Source: Sporomusa sphaeroides DSM 2875 (GTDB taxonomy: Bacteria; Bacillota; Negativicutes; Sporomusales; Sporomusaceae). Taken from it: a stretch of DNA of 64,000 bases. The DNA lies in contig NZ_CP146991.1 of the NCBI RefSeq assembly GCF_001941975.2, positions 3,779,001 through 3,843,000 of the forward strand. Reading direction: 5' to 3'. Positions 19,070 to 28,267 of the stretch are shown in pieces. The notes beneath the pieces are model-generated. The model worked only from the letters and a program-made list of their open reading frames with translations, was not told where the DNA came from and ran no database searches. Made by a program: the position numbers and the translations under genes. How positions within the stretch are numbered: the stretch's first letter is position 1; each line of letters opens with the position of its first letter.

Positions 19070-20728
19070 ATGCATCTCACCATCAAAGATGTTTTGCAGC
19101 TTTTCCAGGAGCAGTCGGTCAACTTGGTTGCCGGTGCCAACGGCCTGAATAATATTATTTTGTCAACAAACATAATGGACGCACCCGATATAGCCAACTG
19201 GGCCAAACCCGGTGATTTAATATTAACCACCGGCTATACCTTTAAAGACGACCCGGTACTGCAAGAGCAGCTCATTCGCGAACTTGCGGCAGTCGGCATT
19301 GCCGGCCTGGCCATTAAGACCAAGCGCTTTTTGCCCGAAGTGCCGCTGATCATAAAAGCTCTGGCCGACGAGCTGAGCCTGCCGATCATCGAACTGCCGT
19401 TAACGCTGTCTCTGTCTGAAATCCTGAATCCAATTATCAGCAGCATTGCCGCACGCCAATCTTACTTACTGGGCCGCTCCAATGAGATACACAAAACCCT
19501 TACCAATGTAGCCATTAAGGGCGGCGGACTGAATGCCATTATCGCCTGCCTGGGCAAGCTTACCCAATGTCCTGTCGGCTGCTATGATATCCATGGTTCG
19601 GTCCTCAGCCACTGGCTGCCGGAAAGTATTCCCGGAGTGGATAAAAGGATTTTTAAGCAGCTGGACAAGCTGCTGTTAAACCAGGTTACTCAAAATGAGT
19701 ATCTGCAGGCCAAGCTGTCCCAGGCCAAAACCCCTTATACCCAGCAGGTGACGGTAGAAGGCTATGAGCTGTTACTAACCTCGCTGGCCATCATGTCAGA
19801 CAATGAATTTTTCGGCCATATCTCCCTCCTGCAGCCCACCGATGCCTTTCTGGACATAAACTGCATGGCGCTGGAACACACCTGCACCGTGGCTGCTCTC
19901 GACTTCCTGAAAAAGAAAGCCGTATCGGAGAGCCACCGCCTTTATTCCCGGGATATTCTCGAACATATTTTGTTCGGCGACCTGACCAATCAAACCACTA
20001 CCGAAACCTTAGCCACCTCCAAGCTGTCCAAAGCCAAATTGCTGGAGTGCTCAGTCATTGAAATAAATGAAAGCGAAGGAGACGTAAACCTGCCGGTTAT
20101 GGCTACCCGCCTGTACAAAACAACCCAGCAGCTAGTCAGTGCCCAACATCCTTTATCCTTAATTTCCGAACGAACAGGCAAAATTATCGTATTAATTGCT
20201 TTCACCGGTACACTGACCAGGCCTGACCCGGAAATATACACCCAGTTGCTGGAAGCCTTCAAAGAGCACTATACCGCAACCATCTCCATCGGTGTGGGAA
20301 CAGCCGTTACCGATATCCGCTCTGTCCGCCAAAGCTACCAGGATGCTCTGACCTGCCTGAACTTAGGCCGTATCACGAAAGCCGGCGGGCATATTACCTA
20401 TCCTTATGAAATTGCCAGCTATGCCTTATTGGAAAATCCGGATACCGCTTCCCTGCTTACCCATGTCTATGAAGCAACCCTGGCTAAACTAGAAAATAGT
20501 GACACACTCCATGGTACCGAGCTTGTAAAAACCTTGGAAAAATACCTGGAATATGATAAAAACTTAACCGATTCGGCCAAGGAATTATATATTCACCGCA
20601 ATACGCTTACCAACCGGCTGGAAAGAATCCATGACATAACCGATTTGGATTTCAGCAACAGAGAGTTTCTCTTTGGCCTGCGGCTGGCACTCCGCCAGCG
20701 CAAACTCCGCCGGCAAAAACTCCGCTAA
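19070..20728 (+). CDS. PucR-family transcriptional regulator 1
   Basis: 552 residues. An N-terminal PucR domain (about 1-125, with IMDAPDIANWAKPGDLILTTGY) is followed by a GGDEF-like or CdaR-type middle region and a C-terminal PucR helix-turn-helix (DSAKELYIHRNTLTNRLERI). PucR proteins switch on purine-catabolic genes in response to an intermediate such as allantoin. Position between the two leftward allantoin operons makes them its probable targets. I start it at the ATG at 19070, six bases after GAGGG; an ATG six bases earlier abuts that site. It is the first of three PucR paralogues in this region. Confidence 0.88.
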   Translation: MHLTIKDVLQLFQEQSVNLVAGANGLNNIILSTNIMDAPDIANWAKPGDLILTTGYTFKDDPVLQEQLIRELAAVGIAGLAIKTKRFLPEVPLIIKALADELSLPIIELPLTLSLSEILNPIISSIAARQSYLLGRSNEIHKTLTNVAIKGGGLNAIIACLGKLTQCPVGCYDIHGSVLSHWLPESIPGVDKRIFKQLDKLLLNQVTQNEYLQAKLSQAKTPYTQQVTVEGYELLLTSLAIMSDNEFFGHISLLQPTDAFLDINCMALEHTCTVAALDFLKKKAVSESHRLYSRDILEHILFGDLTNQTTTETLATSKLSKAKLLECSVIEINESEGDVNLPVMATRLYKTTQQLVSAQHPLSLISERTGKIIVLIAFTGTLTRPDPEIYTQLLEAFKEHYTATISIGVGTAVTDIRSVRQSYQDALTCLNLGRITKAGGHITYPYEIASYALLENPDTASLLTHVYEATLAKLENSDTLHGTELVKTLEKYLEYDKNLTDSAKELYIHRNTLTNRLERIHDITDLDFSNREFLFGLRLALRQRKLRRQKLR

Positions 20729-20878
20729 TGGGCGTAATGGTAAGCGTCCGGCAAAAAAATGGACAAAATAAGCGAGAGGCCGGGGAATAGGTATGAGCCC
20801 CCTAATCTCTCGCTGGATGACTTGCTGTATGCTATTGTCAGCTGCTGTGCTGCTAAGCCAAAGTACGTTAAGGCAGTG

Positions 20879-20912
20879 GGACACCCCGGTTATGGGGTGT
20901 CCTATTTTATTT
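20879..20912. terminator. Terminator between convergent pucR and carbamate kinase genes
   Basis: Perfect 9-bp G+C-rich stem (20879-20887 with 20894-20902), 6-base loop and TATTTTATTT tail on the + strand. A second, weaker hairpin (agcgagag with ctctcgct, 20770-20815) lies just upstream. Confidence 0.8.
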
Positions 20913-20920
20913 GGGCAGAA

Positions 20921-21856
20921 TCAGGAGCAGATTACCGTGCCATTATCTTCCGTGACCGCTTGGTAAGCATTTTCCAGGGAGGTTATAATGGCTTCCCGGC
21001 CGGGTTTGGATTCAACGAACTTGATAGCCGCCTCGACTTTGGGCAGCATCGACCCTGGAGCAAAGTGCCCCTCTTTAATGTATTGCCTGGCTTCGGCAAC
21101 AGTGATGCGCTCCAGCCATTTTTGCTCCGGTTTGCCAAAGTTGATGGCAACACGGGGAACCGCTGTCAGGATAATGAGGGTATCGGCATTGATTACTTCA
21201 GCCAGCTTGGCGGCTGCTTTATCTTTATCAATAACTGCGTCGACACTGGTTAATCTGCCGTTTTCGCGATATACGGGAATTCCGCCGCCGCCGCAGGCAA
21301 CAACAACGTCGCCGTTTTCCATGAGGCAGCGGATCGTCCCTTTTTCCTTGATATCCACCGGCTCAGGCGACGGAACAACCCGCCGGAAGCCCCGGCCGGA
21401 ATCCTCGACAAAGGTGTAGCCTCTCGCCTCGGCAATCTTCTCAGCCGTTGCTTCTGAGTAAAACAGACCAACCGGTTTGGTCGGGTTCTGAAAAGCCGGA
21501 TCATGCCGGTCAACAATAACCTGGGTAATGGCTGTGGAAACATGGGTGGTAATGCCTTGTTCAACAAAGGTGTTCTGCAGGGCATTTTGCAAATGAAACC
21601 CGATATACCCCTGGCTCATGCCGCAGCACTCGGCAAAAGGCATAACCGATACCTCTGAATTTTGCTGGTATGCCAGTTCAAAGGCCAGATTAATCATTCC
21701 GACCTGCGGTCCGTTGCCATGCACAATAACGATTTTATAGCCATCTTTAACAAGACTGGCAATATGCCCGGCGGCAGCCAGGACGGCTTCCTTCTGCTCG
21801 TCAGGAGTATTACCCAATGCATTGCCGCCTAAAGCGATAACTAATTGTTTCTTCAT
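20921..21856 (-). CDS. arcC: Carbamate kinase (catabolic)
   Basis: 311 residues. It transfers phosphate from carbamoyl phosphate to ADP, giving ATP, CO2 and ammonia. Family sequence is evident: ALGGNALGN, VIVHGNGPQVG, ECCGMSQGYIG, GRGFRRVVPSPEP, ACGGGGIPV and the C-terminal GSMLPKVEAA. The ATG follows TAGGAGG. It is the last gene of the operon fdrA/ylbE - DUF2877 - allE - kinase, the same association as E. coli ybcF, and no arginine deiminase or ornithine carbamoyltransferase is nearby. Its role is therefore energy conservation from oxalurate breakdown. Confidence 0.94.
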   Translation of the reverse strand: MKKQLVIALGGNALGNTPDEQKEAVLAAAGHIASLVKDGYKIVIVHGNGPQVGMINLAFELAYQQNSEVSVMPFAECCGMSQGYIGFHLQNALQNTFVEQGITTHVSTAITQVIVDRHDPAFQNPTKPVGLFYSEATAEKIAEARGYTFVEDSGRGFRRVVPSPEPVDIKEKGTIRCLMENGDVVVACGGGGIPVYRENGRLTSVDAVIDKDKAAAKLAEVINADTLIILTAVPRVAINFGKPEQKWLERITVAEARQYIKEGHFAPGSMLPKVEAAIKFVESKPGREAIITSLENAYQAVTEDNGTVICS

Positions 21857-21865
21857 ATAAACCTC

Positions 21866-22651
21866 CTAAATACTTACATCACGGTTGCAGTCTTTGGAAT
21901 ACACATAGGAAAATTCCTCGTCACGCCCTACAGCGTAGCAGGCCTGCAGCGAATAGGCACTCATAAAGATATAATCGCCTTTTTGCACAGGCACCCAGTC
22001 ATTGTCCAGATTATACATACCCTGTCCACTCAGGAAGTAAGCGCCATGTTCCGGCAGATGGGTCTCAATATAGCCATGCGAAGCACCCGGTTTAAAGCTC
22101 AGGATATGGAAGTTGCAGTCAAAGGCCAGTTCCTTGGGCAGGAAATCCTTAATCAGCACATCTTCCATGCCTTCATATTTTATCCATTCCATTTCATTGG
22201 CATTGCCGGTAACGACATAAGGTTCATAGCCTTCCAGACGGTCGTAGCGGCGTTTGTACAGAAATGCCTTGGTTACTTTGCCGCTTTTGTTCTGGAAATA
22301 GAGTTTGGTACCGGGAGGGCAATAAACAAAGCCGCCCTGGGTTAAGGAGTAAGACTGCTCCCCTGCTTTAACCTCCAGACTGCCTTCAATCAAATAAAGC
22401 AGGGTTTCAATGCCTTCTTCACCAAAACCGCGTTCATTCTTGCCATCGGCGTGAATGGTAACAAGATAATCGACAAAGCTTGCGCCGATCTTGGGTGAAG
22501 CAAGAACGGTGACATCACAATTCTCAAAACCGGGAATGACATTCTTAACCAAACCATCAGGATCAAGCAATACATAATTATCTTTCTTAACCACTGACCG
22601 GTTTGTTAACAGATCTTTTCTGTAACCGACAACATTATTAAGATAGCTCAT
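21866..22651 (-). CDS. allE: (S)-ureidoglycine aminohydrolase
   Basis: 261 residues forming two cupin domains (bicupin). It converts ureidoglycine to (S)-ureidoglycolate and ammonia, the step after allantoate amidohydrolase. The family start (SYLNNVVGYRKDLL, then NRSVVKKDNYVLLDPDGLVKN) and the metal-binding C-terminal cupin (SFKPGASHGYIETHLPEHGAYFLSGQG, with two His and a Glu) are clear. Length is typical. The ATG has GGAGG upstream and begins 2 bases after the stop of the preceding DUF2877 gene; the carbamate kinase ATG follows 9 bases after its stop. Confidence 0.93.
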   Translation of the reverse strand: MSYLNNVVGYRKDLLTNRSVVKKDNYVLLDPDGLVKNVIPGFENCDVTVLASPKIGASFVDYLVTIHADGKNERGFGEEGIETLLYLIEGSLEVKAGEQSYSLTQGGFVYCPPGTKLYFQNKSGKVTKAFLYKRRYDRLEGYEPYVVTGNANEMEWIKYEGMEDVLIKDFLPKELAFDCNFHILSFKPGASHGYIETHLPEHGAYFLSGQGMYNLDNDWVPVQKGDYIFMSAYSLQACYAVGRDEEFSYVYSKDCNRDVSI

Positions 22652-22653
22652 TA

Positions 22654-23505
22654 TTAACCTCCGTGAATTATAAATTTTAATCCTAAGAAAAAACCGAACA
22701 AGGTGTCATTGCCGGAAGTATGGCCAAAGGCCTGTACTTCCTTGATGGTTTTTTCTATTGCAGCCATATCTTCAGTATCCAGCAGCTTTACCAGCCGGAT
22801 AAAAGGCTCACTGGCATACCCTGCCAGTAAAGCACGGCAATAGGCCACACTGATCAAGGTGGTTCTCTCACCGGTAACCTCCCCGGCCAGCGCTTGCTTC
22901 CAGGCCTGAAACGGGCCAAACAGCAGCAGTGCCAGGGTAAATCCGATGAGCAGGTCATCACCGCTGGGCGTCAAGCCTTTGCCTCTGCCGGCAAAAAAGC
23001 GGATAACCCGGGAATTGGCGTTGCCGTCTGTTTTGTCAGCGCTCTGTAATAACTCCACATGCCGGCCGGCTTGTTCGTCTAAATTGATGCCGATGAATGG
23101 CTCAAACTCCATTGCCGCCAAATAGTTATACAGCCGGCTGTCAGCGATTTTTTGCCTGGTGCAGGCTATGGCGGGAAGCCTTAAATCTACTTCTGCCAGT
23201 TCTTGGCAAGCAAGGGTTATGGTCCCCTGGATGCTATAAAAAATCAGCACATCCTCTTTGTACCGGACCAAATCCCCGATTCTGACAGCGGCAAGCAGCT
23301 GCCGCAGTTTCGCTTCGTCAATATTCAGCCCAAAGGCGGATAACGGGCTGCCGCAGCAGCCAATATACAGCAAATGATCCTCCATTTGCAGATTGAGCCC
23401 GCTGTTGAATTTGCTATGTACCTTACCCATGCTGACATTTTTTAGATAGAGAGGCAAGAGATTGCTCTTTGCCTCTCTGTGATATTTCACTTCATCCCTA
23501 TTCAA
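22654..23505 (-). CDS. DUF2877 protein (YlbF/AllH type), oxamate carbamoyltransferase subunit
   Basis: 283 residues of the DUF2877 family, with the conserved stretch FFAGRGKGLTPSGDDLLIGF. In E. coli the equivalent YlbF acts with FdrA and YlbE in oxamate carbamoyltransferase, which splits oxalurate with phosphate into oxamate and carbamoyl phosphate. The gene overlaps the end of the FdrA-YlbE fusion by 8 bases, which supports a shared complex. The start is uncertain: the TTG at 23505 has AGGGAT four bases upstream, and a GTG at 23490 is an alternative. Confidence 0.85.
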   Translation of the reverse strand: MNRDEVKYHREAKSNLLPLYLKNVSMGKVHSKFNSGLNLQMEDHLLYIGCCGSPLSAFGLNIDEAKLRQLLAAVRIGDLVRYKEDVLIFYSIQGTITLACQELAEVDLRLPAIACTRQKIADSRLYNYLAAMEFEPFIGINLDEQAGRHVELLQSADKTDGNANSRVIRFFAGRGKGLTPSGDDLLIGFTLALLLFGPFQAWKQALAGEVTGERTTLISVAYCRALLAGYASEPFIRLVKLLDTEDMAAIEKTIKEVQAFGHTSGNDTLFGFFLGLKFIIHGG

Positions 23506-26497
23506 CGTCTATCCCTAGTTTTTTCGCATAGGCAATGACTGCTTTTTCAAAGCAAGCCAGCGGCGCACGCACGGTGCCGGCCCCGATCTGGCCTACTCCC
23601 TCGTTTTTATGCGCTATGCCTGTATTGATGAGCGGCGTAGTACCGGTTGCAACTACTTTTCTGGCGTCAATACCCAGGCAGGCTCCTTTGAAATCCCAGG
23701 TGGGAATACTCCAGTTGGAATTATTGGCAATACAGATGGTATCCATTTCGTTGGATACTTTCAGCGCATCCTGGAAACCGCCCGCACCGACGAAGCGGGT
23801 AACCCCCGGAGCCGCAACCATGGCCATACCGCCGACGCCCACCGTTTCGGTGATGGCACTGTCGCCAATATCCGGGTTTGCATCGCTTTCCGAATAGCCG
23901 GTGAAGTACAGTCCGTTGGGGGTGTTAACCGGTGCGGTGAACCATTCGTCACCCATACCGCTGATTCTTACGCCAAAATTGCGTCCATTTCTGGCCATGG
24001 TGGTAACCACAGTACCGCTGGTAACTTTTCTGGCGCAGTCGACAATGGATTTGCTGGCCGCCATCATGATGTTCAGGAAGAACTGATCAGTATCGGCCAG
24101 GAATTTTATGACCTCGTATTTTTCTTTTTGGTCAATGTCAAGCTCGGTAATTAACGGAGTAATTTCTTTCAGGAATACCAGGGTGGCAGCTATATTTCTC
24201 TGGTGGAATTCATCACCCATGGTAATGGCTTTGGCAATGAGTACGTTCAGGTTCAGGCCGCCCTCTTTGCGCTGCAGCGCTTTGGACAATACCGGTCCTA
24301 ACGTATCTCTCATCCAGTTTAATCTGTTGATGACTTCTTCCGAATAAGCACCGAATCTCAGCACTTTGCCGATGCCTTCGTTCATGATACAGTAACCGAT
24401 GGAGTCATCCAGCTTATTGACTACTACCAGCACCGGCATGTTGCCTGAGGTGATGCCGCCCATCGGGCCTACTGCATTTACATGATGGCAGGGTGAGAAT
24501 GTTACGCCGCCGCTTTCCAGCAGTTGTCTGGCGCTTTTTTCATCCTTGGCCCAGCCTTCGAATAATACTGCGCCAATGCAAGCACCTTGCCCCGGGCCGG
24601 TCATGTCCTTATATTCGATAGGAGGTCCGGCGTGCAAAAGCACTTTATCATTTAAGATGCCGATTACGGATTTGGCAGGCACTACATCAACCAGGAAGGG
24701 CTGTGAGCTTTTCATCCTGTCGATAACTTCATTGTTGGCTGTTTCAATTTCTTCAATTTTCTTCAGTGCGTTTAAGATCTTGATAAGCCGCTTATCGCCG
24801 CCTGCCGCCGGTCTCCAGTCATATTGCACGGCTTTGCCGCCATAGGCAAAGATAGAATCGGTAAAGCTGGTAAGACCAATGTTGACAATGCGGGGTTTGG
24901 AGTTTAAGAGGTCATTTACACTGTCACTGATTTCAGGCAGTACTTTCTTTCCCCCCTGTTTTGCGACTACGTGCTTATCCTGCTCTTTGTAGTCTATCCC
25001 CTTTAATTTGAGGGCAAGCCTTACTGCCTTGGCATTGCTTTCCTCAACCAATACACCGCATTCTTTCAGGGTTTTGATTGCTGCCTGGTAGCTTTGCGGA
25101 TCATACTCTGTGCCGCAAACAGTGGCGACAAAATAGAGTTTCCGCCCATTTTCCCTGGATGTTTGTATAGCTTCCTTGATAGCTGGTGACAAAGCTTTGG
25201 CCATATCGGGATGCGAGCCGTAGCCCAGTACGCAGTCCAGGAGAATTACGCCGGTGTTGGCGTCCTGGGCATATTCTCTGATCTTGTTAATCCTGATTTC
25301 CGGATCAATCATGGGATGGGGTTTGCCCTGGGTATAGATGTCATCTCCCAGATCCATGACCTGGTAGCCGTTGGCATTAAGGATATAACCCTCTTGTTTG
25401 GTCAATTTCCCAAGCTCCAGGGCTTCGGCGATGAGCATTCCCGCCTCGGCAGCCAGCGTACCGCCTGAATACAGTCCTTTTACGGTTTTTTCCGGTGCCA
25501 GCGGGGTCTTTACTTCGTAGGTGATGGCTTCCATATAGTTGGGCTTAACCGGTTTGTTCTTAGCCAGGTCTACGGCAATCATGGCAGTTTCTTCAAGCGT
25601 ATGCGCCAGATATACATTGCCTTCATGGTGGTCCGGCTTCTCGCCGAGGAATATGGCGACTACCGGTTTGCTAAGACTATGCAGCAGTTCTACAATTTCA
25701 TCCCGGACTTTCTTGGCCGGCGGTTTGGAAATAACAACAATTACGTCGGTAGGATCATGATGCTCCAGTCCCAGGATGGCATCCCGGGCGGTAATGGCGT
25801 TGACCTCTTCGCTTAAGTCACGGCCGCCTGTGCCGATGGCATGCACAACGCCGCCGCCAAGTCTGTCGATGATGGTAGTAACCTCTTGTATGCCGGTGCC
25901 GGAGGCACCGACGATGCCGATGTTGCCGGGTCTGACAACATTGGTAAATGCTATGGGAATGCTGGAAATAATGCCGGTGCCGCAGTCAGGCCCCATCAGC
26001 ATCAGTCCTTTTTCATGGGCCTTTTGCTTAAGTCTCACTTCATCTGCCAGCGCGATATTATCGGTGAAGGAAAATACATGCAAGCCTTTATCAAGAGCTT
26101 GTTCAATCTCCTCAACAGCGTACTCGCCGGGGATGGAAAACAGTGCTACATTGGCATCAGGCATTTCCTCCAATGCCGCGTCTATGCTGGTTACACTAAG
26201 GGCGCCTGTGCTCTTTTTCTTAACAGCCAGGTCATTCAAGAACTTGTCTGCTTCGCTAAGAACGGTTTCAACAATTTTTTCATCGGCAGTCTCAACTACA
26301 ATAATCATATCGCTGGGAGCCGCAGCTTCCCCTTCAGCAGTAAGCAGTCCGCCATTTTTAAGGATGTCCTTATTGGCGGCAGTTCCCATCATGATAGAAC
26401 ATTTTGTTATACCGGCAATAGTATTAATGGAATTTGTGAGTAACATAAGATTAATAGAATCCTGGTAACTATTTTTCTTAATTACCGTAAAGAGCAT
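23498..26497 (-). CDS. fdrA: FdrA-YlbE fusion, oxamate carbamoyltransferase large subunit
   Basis: 999 residues. Residues 1 to about 515 are FdrA-like, related to succinyl-CoA synthetase alpha/beta modules (GPDCGTGII, GIVGASGTGIQEVTTIID, YSGGTLAAEAGMLIAE). From about 535 the chain continues as a complete DUF1116 domain (YlbE: DWRPAAGGDKRL, GPGQGACIGAVLFEGWA, FSPCHHVNAVGPMGG, GRNGR region, GTVRAPLACFEKA). In E. coli these are two separate genes. With DUF2877 they should form the enzyme converting oxalurate to oxamate and carbamoyl phosphate. I place the start at the ATG at 26497 (MLFTVIKK), eight bases after AAAGGGG; an ATG two codons earlier is too close. First gene of its operon. Confidence 0.88.
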   Translation of the reverse strand: MLFTVIKKNSYQDSINLMLLTNSINTIAGITKCSIMMGTAANKDILKNGGLLTAEGEAAAPSDMIIVVETADEKIVETVLSEADKFLNDLAVKKKSTGALSVTSIDAALEEMPDANVALFSIPGEYAVEEIEQALDKGLHVFSFTDNIALADEVRLKQKAHEKGLMLMGPDCGTGIISSIPIAFTNVVRPGNIGIVGASGTGIQEVTTIIDRLGGGVVHAIGTGGRDLSEEVNAITARDAILGLEHHDPTDVIVVISKPPAKKVRDEIVELLHSLSKPVVAIFLGEKPDHHEGNVYLAHTLEETAMIAVDLAKNKPVKPNYMEAITYEVKTPLAPEKTVKGLYSGGTLAAEAGMLIAEALELGKLTKQEGYILNANGYQVMDLGDDIYTQGKPHPMIDPEIRINKIREYAQDANTGVILLDCVLGYGSHPDMAKALSPAIKEAIQTSRENGRKLYFVATVCGTEYDPQSYQAAIKTLKECGVLVEESNAKAVRLALKLKGIDYKEQDKHVVAKQGGKKVLPEISDSVNDLLNSKPRIVNIGLTSFTDSIFAYGGKAVQYDWRPAAGGDKRLIKILNALKKIEEIETANNEVIDRMKSSQPFLVDVVPAKSVIGILNDKVLLHAGPPIEYKDMTGPGQGACIGAVLFEGWAKDEKSARQLLESGGVTFSPCHHVNAVGPMGGITSGNMPVLVVVNKLDDSIGYCIMNEGIGKVLRFGAYSEEVINRLNWMRDTLGPVLSKALQRKEGGLNLNVLIAKAITMGDEFHQRNIAATLVFLKEITPLITELDIDQKEKYEVIKFLADTDQFFLNIMMAASKSIVDCARKVTSGTVVTTMARNGRNFGVRISGMGDEWFTAPVNTPNGLYFTGYSESDANPDIGDSAITETVGVGGMAMVAAPGVTRFVGAGGFQDALKVSNEMDTICIANNSNWSIPTWDFKGACLGIDARKVVATGTTPLINTGIAHKNEGVGQIGAGTVRAPLACFEKAVIAYAKKLGIDVE

Positions 26498-26638
26498 TTC
26501 CATTTCCCCTTTATTGTGTTAATATTTTGTTAACTAAATCACTGTCATTATAACATTTTTTTTTTGCATTATCATTGGCATAAAAATTATAAAAATAGCG
26601 TTTTTTTTATCCTCAAAGGACAAAAAAGGAGCAACAAA
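26498..26638. promoter_or_regulatory. Divergent promoter region, fdrA fusion versus second pucR
   Basis: 141 bp. On the minus strand a TATAAT box lies at 26547-26552 without a recognisable -35, consistent with activator dependence. The centre is an AT-rich tract with a run of ten T. Confidence 0.4.
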
Positions 26639-28267
26639 ATGAACATTAAAGAAATATTAAATATGCAAATGCTTTATGGAGCAAAATTAATCGCCGGCAA
26701 TAGCGGAGTTTTAAACGAAATAACCGGCGTCAATGTACTTGAGGCCACTGATATTGCAAACTGGGGGCGTTATGGCGAAGTAATCCTTACCAGTTTTTTT
26801 GCCCTGCAGCATTTGAGCGAGAGCGAGCTGGAAGTATTTTTCGAGAAACTCCATAATGTAGGCATCAGCGCGTTCATAATTAAAATCGACAGACTGGTTA
26901 CTCACATACCGGATAAAATTATTGAGCTTTGTGATAAACATGCCATTCCTTTAATCCAAATTAACAAAGATGTAAAATATGAAGCTATCATCCTGGAAAT
27001 ATTAGGACCCATAGTCAATAAAAATATGAACCTGCTGAACAAGTACTACGAGGTACATAGCGAGCTGACCAAGCTGGCGCTGAAAATGCCGTCAATGGAC
27101 GTGATATTGCGGGAGTTTAAAAAAATGATCCTGCGTGATGTGAGTCTCATTAACTCGACAAAAGGGATTGAAATCAGCACCAACCCCGGACTTGCCGACA
27201 TAACAGTTGTGGATACCCGTGAAGTGTTAACGGAAAAATACATGCATTTTAAATATGAACGTAGAGATGTGCTGTATAATGGCACCAATCCCCCCATAGC
27301 CGGCAAACAGATCAGGGTTCATATACCCCATCTCGGCCATGACGACTATGAACTTGTTATCCACGAGTTGCCGGAACAAATTAGTTCAGAAGATTTTATG
27401 GTAATAGAAAATGGCGTCAAGTTTCTGCAAATGGAATTATTAAAAAAGTATGTAATCTCCCAAAATCTATTTCAACAAAAAAATAACATTATCAACGACT
27501 TGCTGAATGACCGGCTGTATGAGGAAAAGGATATTGACGAGGTGCTGGAATCCCTTAATATAAAAAAACATAAGTACTATCAGGTAGTGCTTATCAAGCT
27601 TTATCCCCGGGACGAAAAGAAAAATGTGGATAAAGATCTCATGCCCCAGACGCTGAGACAAATCTGGCTTACCTTCAAAACTATTTTCAAGGACATAGTG
27701 TTTCTGGAAAAGTTGGATACCGTGGTATTTGTATTCAATTTCAGCGATGAGAAAGCCGGCCTTACGCCGCCCGCCATTGAAAAAACAATGAATTCACTGG
27801 TTGCCGGCAATGTGTTTGACAATTTTTATTACAATGTAAGCCTCAGCTCGAAAGTAGAAAAACTAAGCCTGCTAAAAGCCCACAGAGAGGTTTTGGATAC
27901 GGAAAAGATATTACGGCTGTTCCATGGTTCCAATAACATATTGCCCTACGAAGAGCTGGGAATTTATAAACTGTTCCTGGACTCAAATAACCTGGACGAT
28001 CTTGAGAAGTTCATATCTCCCCGAATAGCTAATTTCCGGCACCACTATCCGCTGCTGTTTGATACGCTGCAAACCTTTCTGGACACCAATCAAAACTACT
28101 TTCTTACCTCGGAAAAGCTGTTTCTGCACTCCAAGACAGTAAGATACCGGGTCGCCAAAATAAAAAATATCCTAAACGTCGATTTTGCGAACCCGGAGGA
28201 ACTGCTGCAGATTCAAATAGCGGCCAGACTGTTTAAACTAATTGACGGGAGAAAAAAGCATGAATGA
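26639..28267 (+). CDS. PucR-family transcriptional regulator 2
   Basis: 542 residues. PucR N-terminal domain (LNMQMLYGAKLIAGNSG, then VLEATDIANWGRYGEVILTSF) and a C-terminal helix-turn-helix (FLTSEKLFLHSKTVRYRVAKIKNIL). The middle region is unassigned. The ATG at 26639 is used because AAAAGGA ends eight bases upstream; the frame is open further upstream without a good site. It is divergent from the FdrA-YlbE operon and overlaps the following hydrolase gene by 8 bases, so pucR2 - hydrolase - pucR3 form one coupled operon. More AT-rich than pucR1 and pucR3. Ligand unknown; an allantoin-pathway intermediate is likely. Confidence 0.85.
   Translation: MNIKEILNMQMLYGAKLIAGNSGVLNEITGVNVLEATDIANWGRYGEVILTSFFALQHLSESELEVFFEKLHNVGISAFIIKIDRLVTHIPDKIIELCDKHAIPLIQINKDVKYEAIILEILGPIVNKNMNLLNKYYEVHSELTKLALKMPSMDVILREFKKMILRDVSLINSTKGIEISTNPGLADITVVDTREVLTEKYMHFKYERRDVLYNGTNPPIAGKQIRVHIPHLGHDDYELVIHELPEQISSEDFMVIENGVKFLQMELLKKYVISQNLFQQKNNIINDLLNDRLYEEKDIDEVLESLNIKKHKYYQVVLIKLYPRDEKKNVDKDLMPQTLRQIWLTFKTIFKDIVFLEKLDTVVFVFNFSDEKAGLTPPAIEKTMNSLVAGNVFDNFYYNVSLSSKVEKLSLLKAHREVLDTEKILRLFHGSNNILPYEELGIYKLFLDSNNLDDLEKFISPRIANFRHHYPLLFDTLQTFLDTNQNYFLTSEKLFLHSKTVRYRVAKIKNILNVDFANPEELLQIQIAARLFKLIDGRKKHE

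Noticed and set aside
20770-20815. Hairpin agcgagag/ctctcgct as a riboswitch or terminator
   Set aside because: It has a long unpaired centre and no T run; the neighbouring hairpin at 20879 is the better terminator.
20759-21253. Rightward 164-codon frame beginning between pucR1 and the carbamate kinase gene
   Set aside because: Most of it runs antisense to the well-supported carbamate kinase gene, it crosses two terminator-like hairpins, and it has no recognisable domain or ribosome site.
25776-26468. Rightward 230-codon frame over the FdrA part
   Set aside because: Antisense shadow of the fdrA fusion; its low-complexity Ser/Pro/Thr composition is typical of such shadows.
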